This document shows positions 1 to 5,905 of a stretch of DNA of 8,168 bases, in pieces. The notes beneath the pieces were generated by a model. That model had not been told where the DNA came from. It did no database searches and was given only the letters and a program-made list of their open reading frames with translations. Origin of the DNA: an uncultured Clostridia bacterium (GTDB taxonomy: Bacteria; Bacillota; Clostridia; Oscillospirales; Acutalibacteraceae); the NCBI GenBank assembly GCA_947628595.1, contig CANRAN010000057.1:1-8168 (forward strand), read 5' to 3'. Position 1 is the first letter of the stretch. The number at the start of each line of letters is the position of its first letter. The translations under genes and the position numbers were made by a program.

Positions 1-734
1 CTTGTCAAATTTGTGCAATCTTCAAAAGTTCCTTCACCTATACTGGTAACCGGTTTTCCGACAATTTCGGAGGGAATAACTACATCTCCTCCGTCACCAT
101 TATAACCCGTGATTATGATGTTACCATCATAGTCCCATCCCCAATCAAATTGCGGATTAACCTCAAAATTCTTATATCCCACTTTCCAGAGGAGGTAGTA
201 GAGATCCTCCACAGGATCCATTCCTGCTTCTGGGTCGTTAACGCAATCGGGATCCATCTGTGTGGTATCGAGATAAACCGTGAACCGGATATGGTCACCT
301 GCTTTAAAATCCTCTTTTATAGCTATGTTGGTCTGGCTGCGCCATGTGCGTACATCTGTGGGTTCATAGGTACCCCAATCGTCAGACCAACCTGAATCAA
401 GACGAATCTTGCACTGGAGATACTTCTCGCCTGTAGGAGCACCATCGAAGGTATAGTCTGCAATCCAGGACTCATTAACCGATTCAAGGTCAACTACACC
501 TTCCCAAACGCCATCACCGTCATAATCGTTCATGGGAATATCTGCTACAGGTGCTTCAGCTGAACCGCCCCAATCTGTAAAGGAGCCACAAATACCCATA
601 GTGTGGCTGCCAAGCTCACTGGCATCAGTTATTGCCGATACACTCAAAGTCGAGATAGCCGCACAAGTCGTAACCATTGATGCCGCAAGCGACACACTGC
701 AAAGTCTTTTTGCCAATTTCTTAAAATCTGTCAT
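1..734 (-). CDS. Secreted BspA-like leucine-rich-repeat protein, N-terminal part (runs off the left edge)
   Basis: Reading the minus strand from the ATG at 734 gives 244 codons with no stop up to the window edge, so the C-terminus is missing. GGAGGA lies 8 bases upstream of the ATG and supports this start. Residues 1-34 form a signal peptide: a basic start (MTDFKKLAKR), a hydrophobic core, and a likely cleavage site after SVSA. Residues of about 42-200 form an aromatic- and Asp-rich region with GSFTDWGG, a YDGDGVWEG segment and several Trp residues. This looks like an extracellular beta-rich, possibly ligand-binding domain, but I do not recognise the family. From about 203 the sequence (YDGNIIITGY, VVIPSEIVGKPVTSIGEG, FEDCTNLT) matches the first repeat of the BspA-type LRR_5 family, known from secreted or surface proteins of gut and oral bacteria. 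The protein probably acts outside the cell in binding; the ligand is unknown. It is divergent from the XRE regulator at 929, which may control it. Confidence 0.85.
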   Translation of the reverse strand, partial: MTDFKKLAKRLCSVSLAASMVTTCAAISTLSVSAITDASELGSHTMGICGSFTDWGGSAEAPVADIPMNDYDGDGVWEGVVDLESVNESWIADYTFDGAPTGEKYLQCKIRLDSGWSDDWGTYEPTDVRTWRSQTNIAIKEDFKAGDHIRFTVYLDTTQMDPDCVNDPEAGMDPVEDLYYLLWKVGYKNFEVNPQFDWGWDYDGNIIITGYNGDGGDVVIPSEIVGKPVTSIGEGTFEDCTNLT

Positions 735-928
735 TTTTCTTCCTCCGTTCATAATATTTATTTCCTTTGAAAAAACAATGTAACCCATATGCCACTAATA
801 TTTTCTAAAAGTAAACATATTTACAAAAATGTTTTTGTTTTGGAAACAATTATATTATACACTTTTCGATTATAAAACGCAAGTGGTTTAAAATATTTTT
901 ATTAAAAAAATTTACAAGGAGATAGATT
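735..928. promoter_or_regulatory. Divergent intergenic region with clustered inverted repeats (candidate XRE operator)
   Basis: This AT-rich gap separates the LRR gene (minus) from the first XRE regulator (plus). Three inverted repeats overlap in it: AAACAT (813-818) with ATGTTT (829-834); ACAAAAA (823-829) with TTTTTGT (832-838); and TTGTTT (835-840) with AAACAA (844-849). Such short dyads are typical operators for XRE/Cro-type dimers, so the adjacent regulator could control both genes from here. No -35/-10 pair close to consensus stands out on either strand. The operator role is inference; the dyads are seen directly. Confidence 0.4.
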
Positions 929-1303
929 ATGTTTGATTTTGGTTTAAGGATAAGAGAATTGAGGGAAGCTCGGAAAATGTCACAGGAAACCTTAGGAAAA
1001 AGAATCGGCAGGAGCAAACCCGTCATAAGCAGCTACGAAAACAACATAAAAACACCGCCGCTTGATGTGCTTATAAAAATCTCAAATGAATTTAATGTTT
1101 CCCTCGATTATCTGGTGGGCAAGGAAAAAACAAAAACACTCAACGTCAACGGACTCAGCCCTTCACAAATCAAGCTGTTAAACTTAATCGTAGATGATTT
1201 TCGTGACGGAAATAACATTTTTAAAGGATTAAGTGCAAGACAACAGAAAATACTCAATTTATTGATAATAGAATTTGTCCATATCGAACATAAGCCCTCA
1301 TAA
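929..1303 (+). CDS. Small XRE-family transcriptional regulator with a duplicated C-terminal helix
   Basis: This encodes 124 residues. The ATG at 929 has AAGGAG 7-8 bases upstream. Residues of about 5-64 are a Cro/C1-type helix-turn-helix domain: RIRELREARKMSQETLG, then recognition-helix residues GRSKPVISSYENN, then the usual IKTPPLDVLIKISNEFNVS and DYLVG end. A lysine-rich linker leads to two matching helices, GLSPSQIKLLNLIVDDF (75-91) and GLSARQQKILNLLIIEF (100-116), exactly 25 residues apart. These probably serve dimerisation or ligand sensing. The second XRE protein (1510) has one copy of this helix. The gene is divergent from the secreted LRR gene, which suggests local control of it. No enzyme or peptidase domain is present. 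Target and signal are unknown. Confidence 0.85.
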   Translation: MFDFGLRIRELREARKMSQETLGKRIGRSKPVISSYENNIKTPPLDVLIKISNEFNVSLDYLVGKEKTKTLNVNGLSPSQIKLLNLIVDDFRDGNNIFKGLSARQQKILNLLIIEFVHIEHKPS

Positions 1304-1305
1304 GC

Positions 1306-1335
1306 TCTTTTTTCCAATTTCTCAAAATCGGTCAT
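1306..1335 (-). pseudogene. Remnant of a second LRR-protein gene start (first 10 codons)
   Basis: Reading the minus strand from ATG at 1335 gives MTDFEKLEKR, against MTDFKKLAKR for the LRR gene at 734: eight of ten residues match. In DNA, the 30 bases beginning CCAATTTCT share 28 identities with the corresponding start of the LRR gene, and the similarity runs through the ATG into the CTTC stretch before it. Past codon 10 it ends abruptly, two bases from the stop codon of the XRE gene at 929. The ribosome binding site is degraded: GGAGGA has become TGAAGA. I therefore read it as a dead fragment, not a gene. It is divergent from the second XRE regulator, in the same geometry as the intact pair. 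Confidence 0.55.
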
Positions 1336-1423
1336 TTTTCTTCTTCAAATATTAATATTATATTTTTGTTCCGGGAATTATATAACATAGATTATTAATC
1401 ACTGTAAATTATATCACCGTCCA

Positions 1424-1479
1424 ATGATACAATATCATAGTATTTACAATTTGTCAATACTTTTTATATAATTGTATTG
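1424..1479. promoter_or_regulatory. Promoter and candidate operators of the second XRE regulator
   Basis: A plausible plus-strand promoter has -35 TTACAA (1444-1449), a 17-base gap and -10 TATAAT (1467-1472). Around it lie two dyads: ATGATA-CAA-TATCAT (1424-1438, perfect) and CAATAC (1455-1460) with GTATTG (1474-1479), which brackets the -10 box. A dyad over the -10 is the expected place for autorepression by an XRE protein. The promoter is a good match; the operator role is inference. Confidence 0.45.
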
Positions 1480-1509
1480 TAATATTTGACGATGAGGGGT
1501 GTGCCGATA

Positions 1510-1791
1510 ATGCTTAATGAACGTATAAAAGAACTCAGAACAGAAAGAAATATAACACAAGTAACACTCGCAAAGGAGCTTTCAGTGTCAAAACAAAGTG
1601 TATCAAATTGGGAAAACGATAATATACAGCCATCCATTGATATGCTGATTAAAATTGCCGAATTTTTCTCTGTAAGCACAGATTATCTCCTTGGGCTTGA
1701 CAATAAAAAATATATTGAGATAACAGGACTCTCCGAAGTTAAAGTAGCACATATCCAACAGATAATAGACGATATGCGGGAAACGATCTGA
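1510..1791 (+). CDS. Small XRE-family transcriptional regulator
   Basis: This encodes 93 residues from the ATG at 1510, which has AGGGGTG nine bases upstream. An in-frame TTG at 1486 would add eight residues but lacks a good ribosome binding site. Residues 1-62 are a Cro/C1-type helix-turn-helix: ERIKELRTERNITQVTLA, KELSVSKQSVSNWENDN, then IQPSIDMLIKIAEFFSVS and the DYLLG end. The tail holds one GLSEVKVAHIQQIIDDM helix, matching the repeated C-terminal helix of the XRE protein at 929. The two are therefore paralogues, not merely members of one superfamily. The gene stands alone: a terminator follows, and a dead LRR gene start is divergent from it. It is probably autoregulated and may act on LRR-gene promoters elsewhere. 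The target is unknown. Confidence 0.85.
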   Translation: MLNERIKELRTERNITQVTLAKELSVSKQSVSNWENDNIQPSIDMLIKIAEFFSVSTDYLLGLDNKKYIEITGLSEVKVAHIQQIIDDMRETI

Positions 1792-1823
1792 AACATCGAG
1801 CTATTTCACATAAAACAGAAAAT

Positions 1824-1870
1824 CGGCTCAGGATAAGCCAAATAAGCCTATCCTGAGCCGGTTATTTTAT
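1824..1870 (+). terminator. Intrinsic terminator after the second XRE regulator
   Basis: CGGCTCAGGATA (1824-1835) pairs perfectly with TATCCTGAGCCG (1849-1860) across a 13-base loop, a 12-bp GC-rich stem, followed by a T-rich stretch (GTTATTTTATATT). It begins about 30 bases after the stop codon at 1791. An A-rich flank on the left may allow weak activity on the other strand. Confidence 0.8.
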
Positions 1871-2001
1871 ATTCTGATTTTGACTGTCGAAAATCACAAG
1901 TTAGAATGATGCATTAAACAAAATTGTATTTTTTTCTGTTTTATAGGAAATTTTTTCTATTTTTTACGATTGATATTTCCCTATTTTTGACACCCACTCT
2001 C

Positions 2002-2030
2002 TTGATATAACCTTCAATATGATTTAGTAT
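2002..2030 (+). promoter_or_regulatory. Predicted sigma-A-type promoter
   Basis: The -35 TTGATA (2002-2007) is followed by a 17-base gap and -10 TAGTAT (2025-2030). The start would be near 2037. It lies upstream of the 20-codon ORF at 2092 and the membrane-protein gene at 2405, and no obvious terminator lies between. A perfect TTGACA at 1987-1992 has no -10 at a suitable distance. Confidence 0.5.
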
Positions 2031-2091
2031 ATTAGTTATACAAAGCGAATATACACAATATCCGCTACAATATGAAGGGAGTGTATCCAAA

Positions 2092-2154
2092 ATGAAATAC
2101 CTCTATAACACCGTTCACGTCAAGCTTGATAATTTGGAAATATTCCTCGAATAA
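2092..2154 (+). CDS. Possible 20-residue small protein or leader peptide
   Basis: The ATG at 2092 is preceded, eight bases upstream, by a strong ribosome binding site, AAGGGAGTG. It opens 20 codons (MKYLYNTVHV, KLDNLEIFLE) ending in TAA. The same frame continues for 35 sense codons after the TAA to another TAA near 2260, so it could be a longer gene broken by a nonsense change. The peptide has no signal sequence, no cysteine and no run of one amino acid as in classical attenuator leaders. I recognise no family. The ribosome binding site and promoter placement are the only evidence for translation. Confidence 0.25.
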   Translation: MKYLYNTVHVKLDNLEIFLE

Positions 2155-2404
2155 TCTCCGAACGTCAGGCTAATCAACAATAGTAAAGGTAAAACCGGAA
2201 TAAGCCTTTGCATTTCAGCAGCAATGCATACCTCACAGCCTTTGTATACTATGTTCACCAAAGCATAACAGTCATCCTTTAAGTATAAAAAGGTATATAC
2301 CGTGATTTTTCACATACTGTGTTGTTTGCTGTGCCGCCGTGGTAACCCCCGGCATCCGGAGTCATTAAATCACAATATCTAATAATTTTGGGGAGGAATT
2401 AAAA

Positions 2405-3004
2405 ATGTTTGGTCCGGTAGGAATTGTTTTATTAATCGGTCTTTTAATTTTCGCTTTTGTAGGGTTAGCAAAAGAAAACAGGATAAATATGAAATACAAA
2501 AAAGTATTTGGCAGAGTTAGATCCTATCTTTTTGCTGATTTTATATCCGTAGGTGTTCTTTCGATTATTGTATTAATATTATCACCCTTTGATCCCGAAT
2601 TAAAAAAAGTGGTCGGAGATAATGCTCTTATTTATATAGGTCTTGGAGCTTTAGTTCTGGCATTAGGTGTTCTTATTTATATTATAACACTAAAAAAGTG
2701 CCCCGAATATTTGAAAAAGGGACTATTTATGAATATGTTTCTTGACGGCTGGGGCATTGCTTTGAAAATATCTTTGTTTTTCCTTCCCTTTGTGTTTAAA
2801 ATCGGCACCCCTTCACCGGAAGAGATTGCGGCAGAGGAGCGTAGAAGAGAGGAGGAAAGACTTGCCGCCGAACGCCAAAAAGAGGAAACACGAAAGGATC
2901 TTTATCGCAAAACAGGCGAAAATTACATATTAAACGATGACGGTGACAAAGCAAAATTACCCTATGAGGAATACGAAAATGTAAACGATATATTAAAAAA
3001 ATAA
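2405..3004 (+). CDS. Predicted integral membrane protein with charged cytoplasmic tail, function unknown
   Basis: This encodes 199 residues; GGGGAGG lies eight bases before the ATG at 2405. Four hydrophobic segments are visible: about 4-22, 43-62, 74-96 and 113-131. Residues 137-165 are a dense Glu/Arg/Ala run (EEIAAEERRREEERLAAE) that should form a charged helix or coiled coil, followed by a polar tail with ILNDDGDKAKLPYEEYEN. With four crossings, both ends would lie on the same side of the membrane, probably the cytoplasm by the positive-inside rule (KYKK and KRVR-like basic loops, KKCPEYLKK). No transporter, kinase or protease motif is visible. It stands alone, behind a long leader and ahead of a convergent gene. 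A membrane scaffold or sensor is possible, but this is a guess. Confidence 0.75.
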   Translation: MFGPVGIVLLIGLLIFAFVGLAKENRINMKYKKVFGRVRSYLFADFISVGVLSIIVLILSPFDPELKKVVGDNALIYIGLGALVLALGVLIYIITLKKCPEYLKKGLFMNMFLDGWGIALKISLFFLPFVFKIGTPSPEEIAAEERRREEERLAAERQKEETRKDLYRKTGENYILNDDGDKAKLPYEEYENVNDILKK

Positions 3005-3097
3005 GCACAATATCAACAGTATTTAAAAAGGAAAATCATAAGGTTTATTTCAGCCTAACCTATTACCGTTACAAAACAGTGTAAAATATGAAATAAC

Positions 3098-3143
3098 AGT
3101 CCGTTCTTCTCTGTCAGCAATCCGGGGAAGAATGGATTTTTTC
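3098..3143 (+). terminator. Probable intrinsic terminator of the membrane-protein gene
   Basis: CCGTTCTTC (3101-3109) pairs with GAAGAATGG (3127-3135) with one G-T wobble, and three further pairs extend the stem. A 17-base loop separates the arms, and ATTTTTTC follows. On the plus strand it suits the gene ending at 3004. The right arm and T-tract lie inside the last codons of the convergent gene ending at 3114. On the minus strand the stem has an A-C mismatch and no T-run, so it would work poorly there. Confidence 0.5.
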
Positions 3144-4271
3144 ATATCCCCCCTGAACATCAAAAAAGAAATTTTTCATATATTCATCCTGATCAATTAC
3201 CGACTGTGTATGATTACAACTTTTCGACATAATTTCCAATAAGGCTGCGATTTTTTTATTATAATCCCACTTCAGCCTGTTATTGCAAACAATATCATAT
3301 CTGCTGATCCTATAAAAGGTTTCCTTTGTGTCAAATATTACATTTAAATCCTTGTAAGTCTCAAGTATTTCTTGTGCCTTATCAACAGGAATTAATATAG
3401 TTTCATTATCAAGGGTCAAAATTCCCTTTATAATACTCTCATTGTTTCCTTTGCCCAAATCTATTTCATTTCTTGTGAGAATCATCTTTTCAAAAATCGG
3501 TTTTGATTCAGAATTGATAGAATGTGTCATCATTGCCATTTCTTGATAGTACAATCCTCTTTTTTTAAGAACAAGATCATTAAACAACAGCCATATAAAA
3601 CCATTACCATTGTTTGCTGTCAATAACATATATATCTTATTGACATTTTTCAATCTCATCACTCTGCCGGTAAAGGTAAAGATTGTTCCTGAATGTGTAT
3701 TCTTTTCGGTCAGATAAGCTCTCGTTTCTCCGTTTTCCCTTTTTATTTTCAGGGTTGCCTGACGGATTGTGTTCACTTCGGTCTGGTACTTTCCCTCCGA
3801 AACAGAATTTGTTATGTGTATAGGAGTAAAGTAGTAGCAGTGGTATTCCCCCTGATAAAACTCATTAGTCAAAAAAGATACGGCCTCATCGTCCGAATTA
3901 AATAAATCCGGTTCTTCGCTGCTGACCTTGATACGCTTAAAAACGTCCTTGAGCCGAATATCTCTGTAGTCATCCGGATCTATACATTGTGGGTACTGAA
4001 TAACGGAATTAAGGTCTAATCCGAGAATATTACACATGGCAACAATTAAATGAGGCTTTATAGAAGAAGTCACCTGTGTATTAAACAACTGACCGATTGT
4101 TTTTGCATCACAATCAATTTGGTAATACTTGCTCAGATATTCCTGTAAAAAATTATATCTTATTGAATATCCGCAGGCTTCTATTTCATCCTTGCGTTTG
4201 CAGAATTCAGCCCTGATTCTCCTATAATACTCTATTTCGGCACTGTCAGTTTTATCTTTATTTTTGGACAT
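3114..4271 (-). CDS. Putative helix-turn-helix regulator with a large unrecognised C-terminal domain
   Basis: This encodes 385 residues from the ATG at 4271, which has AAGGGGGAAG about five bases upstream. The frame extends to a TTG at 4331, but those extra 20 codons run through a GC-rich palindrome and look untranslated. Residues of about 12-95 are helical and XRE-like: a long first helix (YYRRIRAEFCKRKDEIEACG), then FLQEYLSKYY, then a TIGQLFNTQVTSSIKPHLIV turn and recognition segment, and GLDLNSV. The helix-turn-helix assignment is by pattern only. Residues of about 125-355 are beta-rich, with GEYHCYYFTPIHI, then TLKIKRENGETRAYL, FTFTGRVMRL, IYMLLTANNGNGFIWLLF and GILTLDNETILIPV. A sensory or ligand-binding role is inferred; I cannot name the family. 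No signal peptide or membrane segment is seen. It follows proS on the same strand after 147 bases. Confidence 0.75.
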   Translation of the reverse strand: MSKNKDKTDSAEIEYYRRIRAEFCKRKDEIEACGYSIRYNFLQEYLSKYYQIDCDAKTIGQLFNTQVTSSIKPHLIVAMCNILGLDLNSVIQYPQCIDPDDYRDIRLKDVFKRIKVSSEEPDLFNSDDEAVSFLTNEFYQGEYHCYYFTPIHITNSVSEGKYQTEVNTIRQATLKIKRENGETRAYLTEKNTHSGTIFTFTGRVMRLKNVNKIYMLLTANNGNGFIWLLFNDLVLKKRGLYYQEMAMMTHSINSESKPIFEKMILTRNEIDLGKGNNESIIKGILTLDNETILIPVDKAQEILETYKDLNVIFDTKETFYRISRYDIVCNNRLKWDYNKKIAALLEIMSKSCNHTQSVIDQDEYMKNFFFDVQGGYEKIHSSPDC

Positions 4272-4308
4272 TTTCACTTCCCCCTTTATCCGGAATTTAA
4301 AGATCGGT

Positions 4309-4412
4309 CGGCGGCATGCCGCCGCTGTCAATTCATGATTACTATACTCGTCATAGACATTTTATGCTCTGACCGTTATCAACCCCATGCTGTCACGCGA
4401 CAAGCCTGTCAC
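4309..4412 (-). promoter_or_regulatory. Regulatory gap between proS and the downstream regulator: 16-bp palindrome and CTGTCAC repeats
   Basis: A perfect palindrome, CGGCGGCATGCCGCCG (4309-4324), lies about 38 bases upstream of the regulator's ATG and is far more GC-rich than its surroundings. It directly follows, on the minus strand, a consensus TTGACA (4331-4326), but no good -10 box lies at the right distance. CTGTCAC occurs at 4390-4396 and 4406-4412, with GACA between the copies, and CTGTCA again at 4325-4330. These could be operator sites for the regulator itself or an RNA hairpin in its leader. No clear proS terminator is visible here, so some read-through is possible. Confidence 0.4.
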
Positions 4413-4418
4413 TTTTGA

Positions 4419-5861
4419 CTAATATTGCCTTCCCCAATAGACCATATGCTTGGCAGGTCTGCCGCAGCATACACATACATCACTTAAATGATCCTCCACA
4501 AAGGGAATACAACGGGACTTTACTCCGCCGGTTTCGTCCTTAAGCTGATCCTCACAAGCACTGTCACCACACCACATTGCCTTTATAAATCCCGGCTTGT
4601 TTGCCGCAATATCAAGAAATTCCTCATGCGTGCGTGCCTCAAACGTCTTTGCTTTGAGATTTTCAAGTGCCGCATTGTAAAGACTTTCATGTATATCAAC
4701 CAGCAGACTCCTAATTTCTTCCTCTACATTGTCAAGAGAAACAAATTTCTTCTCCCTCGTATCTCTCCTCACAAGTACACATTGATTATTCTCTATATCC
4801 TTCGGTCCTATCTCAACACGAACAGGTACACCAAGCATTTCATACTGACTGAACTTCCAGCCGGGCGCCTTGTCACTGTCGTCGAGCTTTACTCTGAAAT
4901 CCGCATCCATAAGCCTGTCCCTGAGTTCTGTTGCTTTTTCGATAACTCCCTCTTTTTTCTGTGCAATAGGAATAACGGCAACCTGTATCGGTGCAATCTT
5001 AGGCGGAAGTACGAGTCCGTCATCATCACTGTGTACCATAATTATTGCACCAATCATTCTTGTTGATACGCCCCATGACGTCTGAAACGGATATTTAAGT
5101 GTATTATCTCTGCCCGTAAATGTAATATTAAAGCTTCTTGCAAATCCGTCGCCGAAGAAGTGTGATGTGCCGCCCTGAAGTGCAACACCGTTATGCATCA
5201 TAGGCTCAATAGTATAGGTTTCCTCCGCTCCGGCAAACTTTTCCTTTTCCGTCTTTCTGCCCGTCACAGCCGGAATTGCAAGCGTTTCCTTATAGAAGTC
5301 TGTATATACCTGCAACATTCTCAGCGTTTCCTCACGTGCTTCCTCCGCTGTTTCATGCATGGTATGACCCTCCTGCCACAAAAACTCGGATGTTCTGAGG
5401 AACGGACGTGTTGTCTTTTCCCAACGTACTACCGAACACCATTGATTGTAAAGCTTCGGCAAATCACGGTATGAATTGATAATCTTTGCGAAATGTTCAC
5501 AAAAGAGTGTTTCCGATGTCGGACGGACGCAAAGCCTTTCGCTCAATTTTTCACTGCCGCCGACTGTTACCCATGCACATTCCGGAGCAAAGCCCTCAAC
5601 ATGATCCTTTTCTTTCTGCAAAAGGCTTTCGGGAATAAACATAGGCATATATACATTTTCATGCCCTGTTTTCTTGAATCTTTTGTCAAGATCGTGCTGA
5701 ATATTTTCCCATATAGCATAGCCGTGCGGACGTATTACCATACAGCCCTTAATTCCCGAATAATCCGCAAGCTCCGCCTTTTTTACTATGTCGGTGTACC
5801 ATTTTGCAAAATCCTCATCCCGTGAAGTAATAGCTTCAACAAGCTTTTTCTGCTGTGCCAT
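4419..5861 (-). CDS. proS: Prolyl-tRNA synthetase (short, archaeal/eukaryote-like form)
   Basis: This encodes 480 residues. It charges tRNA-Pro with proline using ATP in the cytoplasm. I chose the ATG at 5861 with AAAGGG nine bases upstream; an in-frame GTG at 5879 overlaps that site. Class II motifs are clear: RPTSET (113-118), motif 2 RWEKTTRPFLRTSEFLWQEGH (147-166 region), substrate-binding GAEETYTIEPMM and GGTSHFFG, and motif 3 GVSTRMIGAIIMVHSDDDG (264-282). The anticodon-binding domain spans about 290-390. The C-terminus has a cysteine-rich, probably zinc-binding domain (C431, C436, C451, C463, C465, C466) and ends in tyrosine. The roughly 180-residue editing insertion of the typical bacterial enzyme is absent between motifs 2 and 3, as in the archaeal/eukaryote-like type found in many Clostridia. 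It lies after aroE and aroK on the same strand but has its own promoter. Confidence 0.96.
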   Translation of the reverse strand: MAQQKKLVEAITSRDEDFAKWYTDIVKKAELADYSGIKGCMVIRPHGYAIWENIQHDLDKRFKKTGHENVYMPMFIPESLLQKEKDHVEGFAPECAWVTVGGSEKLSERLCVRPTSETLFCEHFAKIINSYRDLPKLYNQWCSVVRWEKTTRPFLRTSEFLWQEGHTMHETAEEAREETLRMLQVYTDFYKETLAIPAVTGRKTEKEKFAGAEETYTIEPMMHNGVALQGGTSHFFGDGFARSFNITFTGRDNTLKYPFQTSWGVSTRMIGAIIMVHSDDDGLVLPPKIAPIQVAVIPIAQKKEGVIEKATELRDRLMDADFRVKLDDSDKAPGWKFSQYEMLGVPVRVEIGPKDIENNQCVLVRRDTREKKFVSLDNVEEEIRSLLVDIHESLYNAALENLKAKTFEARTHEEFLDIAANKPGFIKAMWCGDSACEDQLKDETGGVKSRCIPFVEDHLSDVCVCCGRPAKHMVYWGRQY

Positions 5862-5905
5862 TTCTTTCAACCCTTTCACTTATCTTAATAACCACATTGG
5901 TTTCT

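Larger units (their letters stand above)
1871..2404. other. Long gene-poor region; probable leader of the membrane-protein gene
   Basis: About 530 bases hold no convincing conserved gene. The left part (1921-1990) is very T-rich, with CTGTTTTA, CTATTTTT and CTATTTTT starting at 1936, 1957 and 1981. A promoter follows at 2002-2030 and a possible 20-codon ORF at 2092. The right part (2200-2380) holds small dyads: TGCATT/AATGCA (2209-2228), GGTATATACC (2292-2301) and CCGG-CAT-CCGG near 2350. If the promoter is real, the transcript has about 365 bases before the ATG at 2405. I recognise no known riboswitch, tRNA or 6S-like fold. Confidence 0.4.

Noticed and set aside
532..783. 83-codon plus-strand ORF at the start of the LRR gene
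   Set aside because: It overlaps the signal peptide and ribosome binding site of the minus-strand LRR gene, which has far better protein features.
1108..1335. 75-codon minus-strand ORF starting at the LRR-like ATG
   Set aside because: Only its first 10 codons match the LRR gene; the rest is antisense to the XRE gene and its ribosome binding site is degraded, so only the short remnant is annotated.
4272..4331. Upstream TTG start extending the two-domain regulator by 20 residues
   Set aside because: The extension reads through the GC-rich palindrome and has no ribosome binding site, whereas the ATG at 4271 has AAGGGGGAAG upstream.
4385..4418. Possible proS terminator
   Set aside because: The TGTC-ACGC-GACA dyad here gives a stem of only about five pairs on the minus strand and no T-run follows, so it was treated as a possible binding site instead.
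4488..5066. 192-codon plus-strand ORF opposite proS
   Set aside because: It lies fully antisense to a well-supported prolyl-tRNA synthetase, its protein is rich in Cys, Arg and Lys with no family pattern, and it has no good ribosome binding site.
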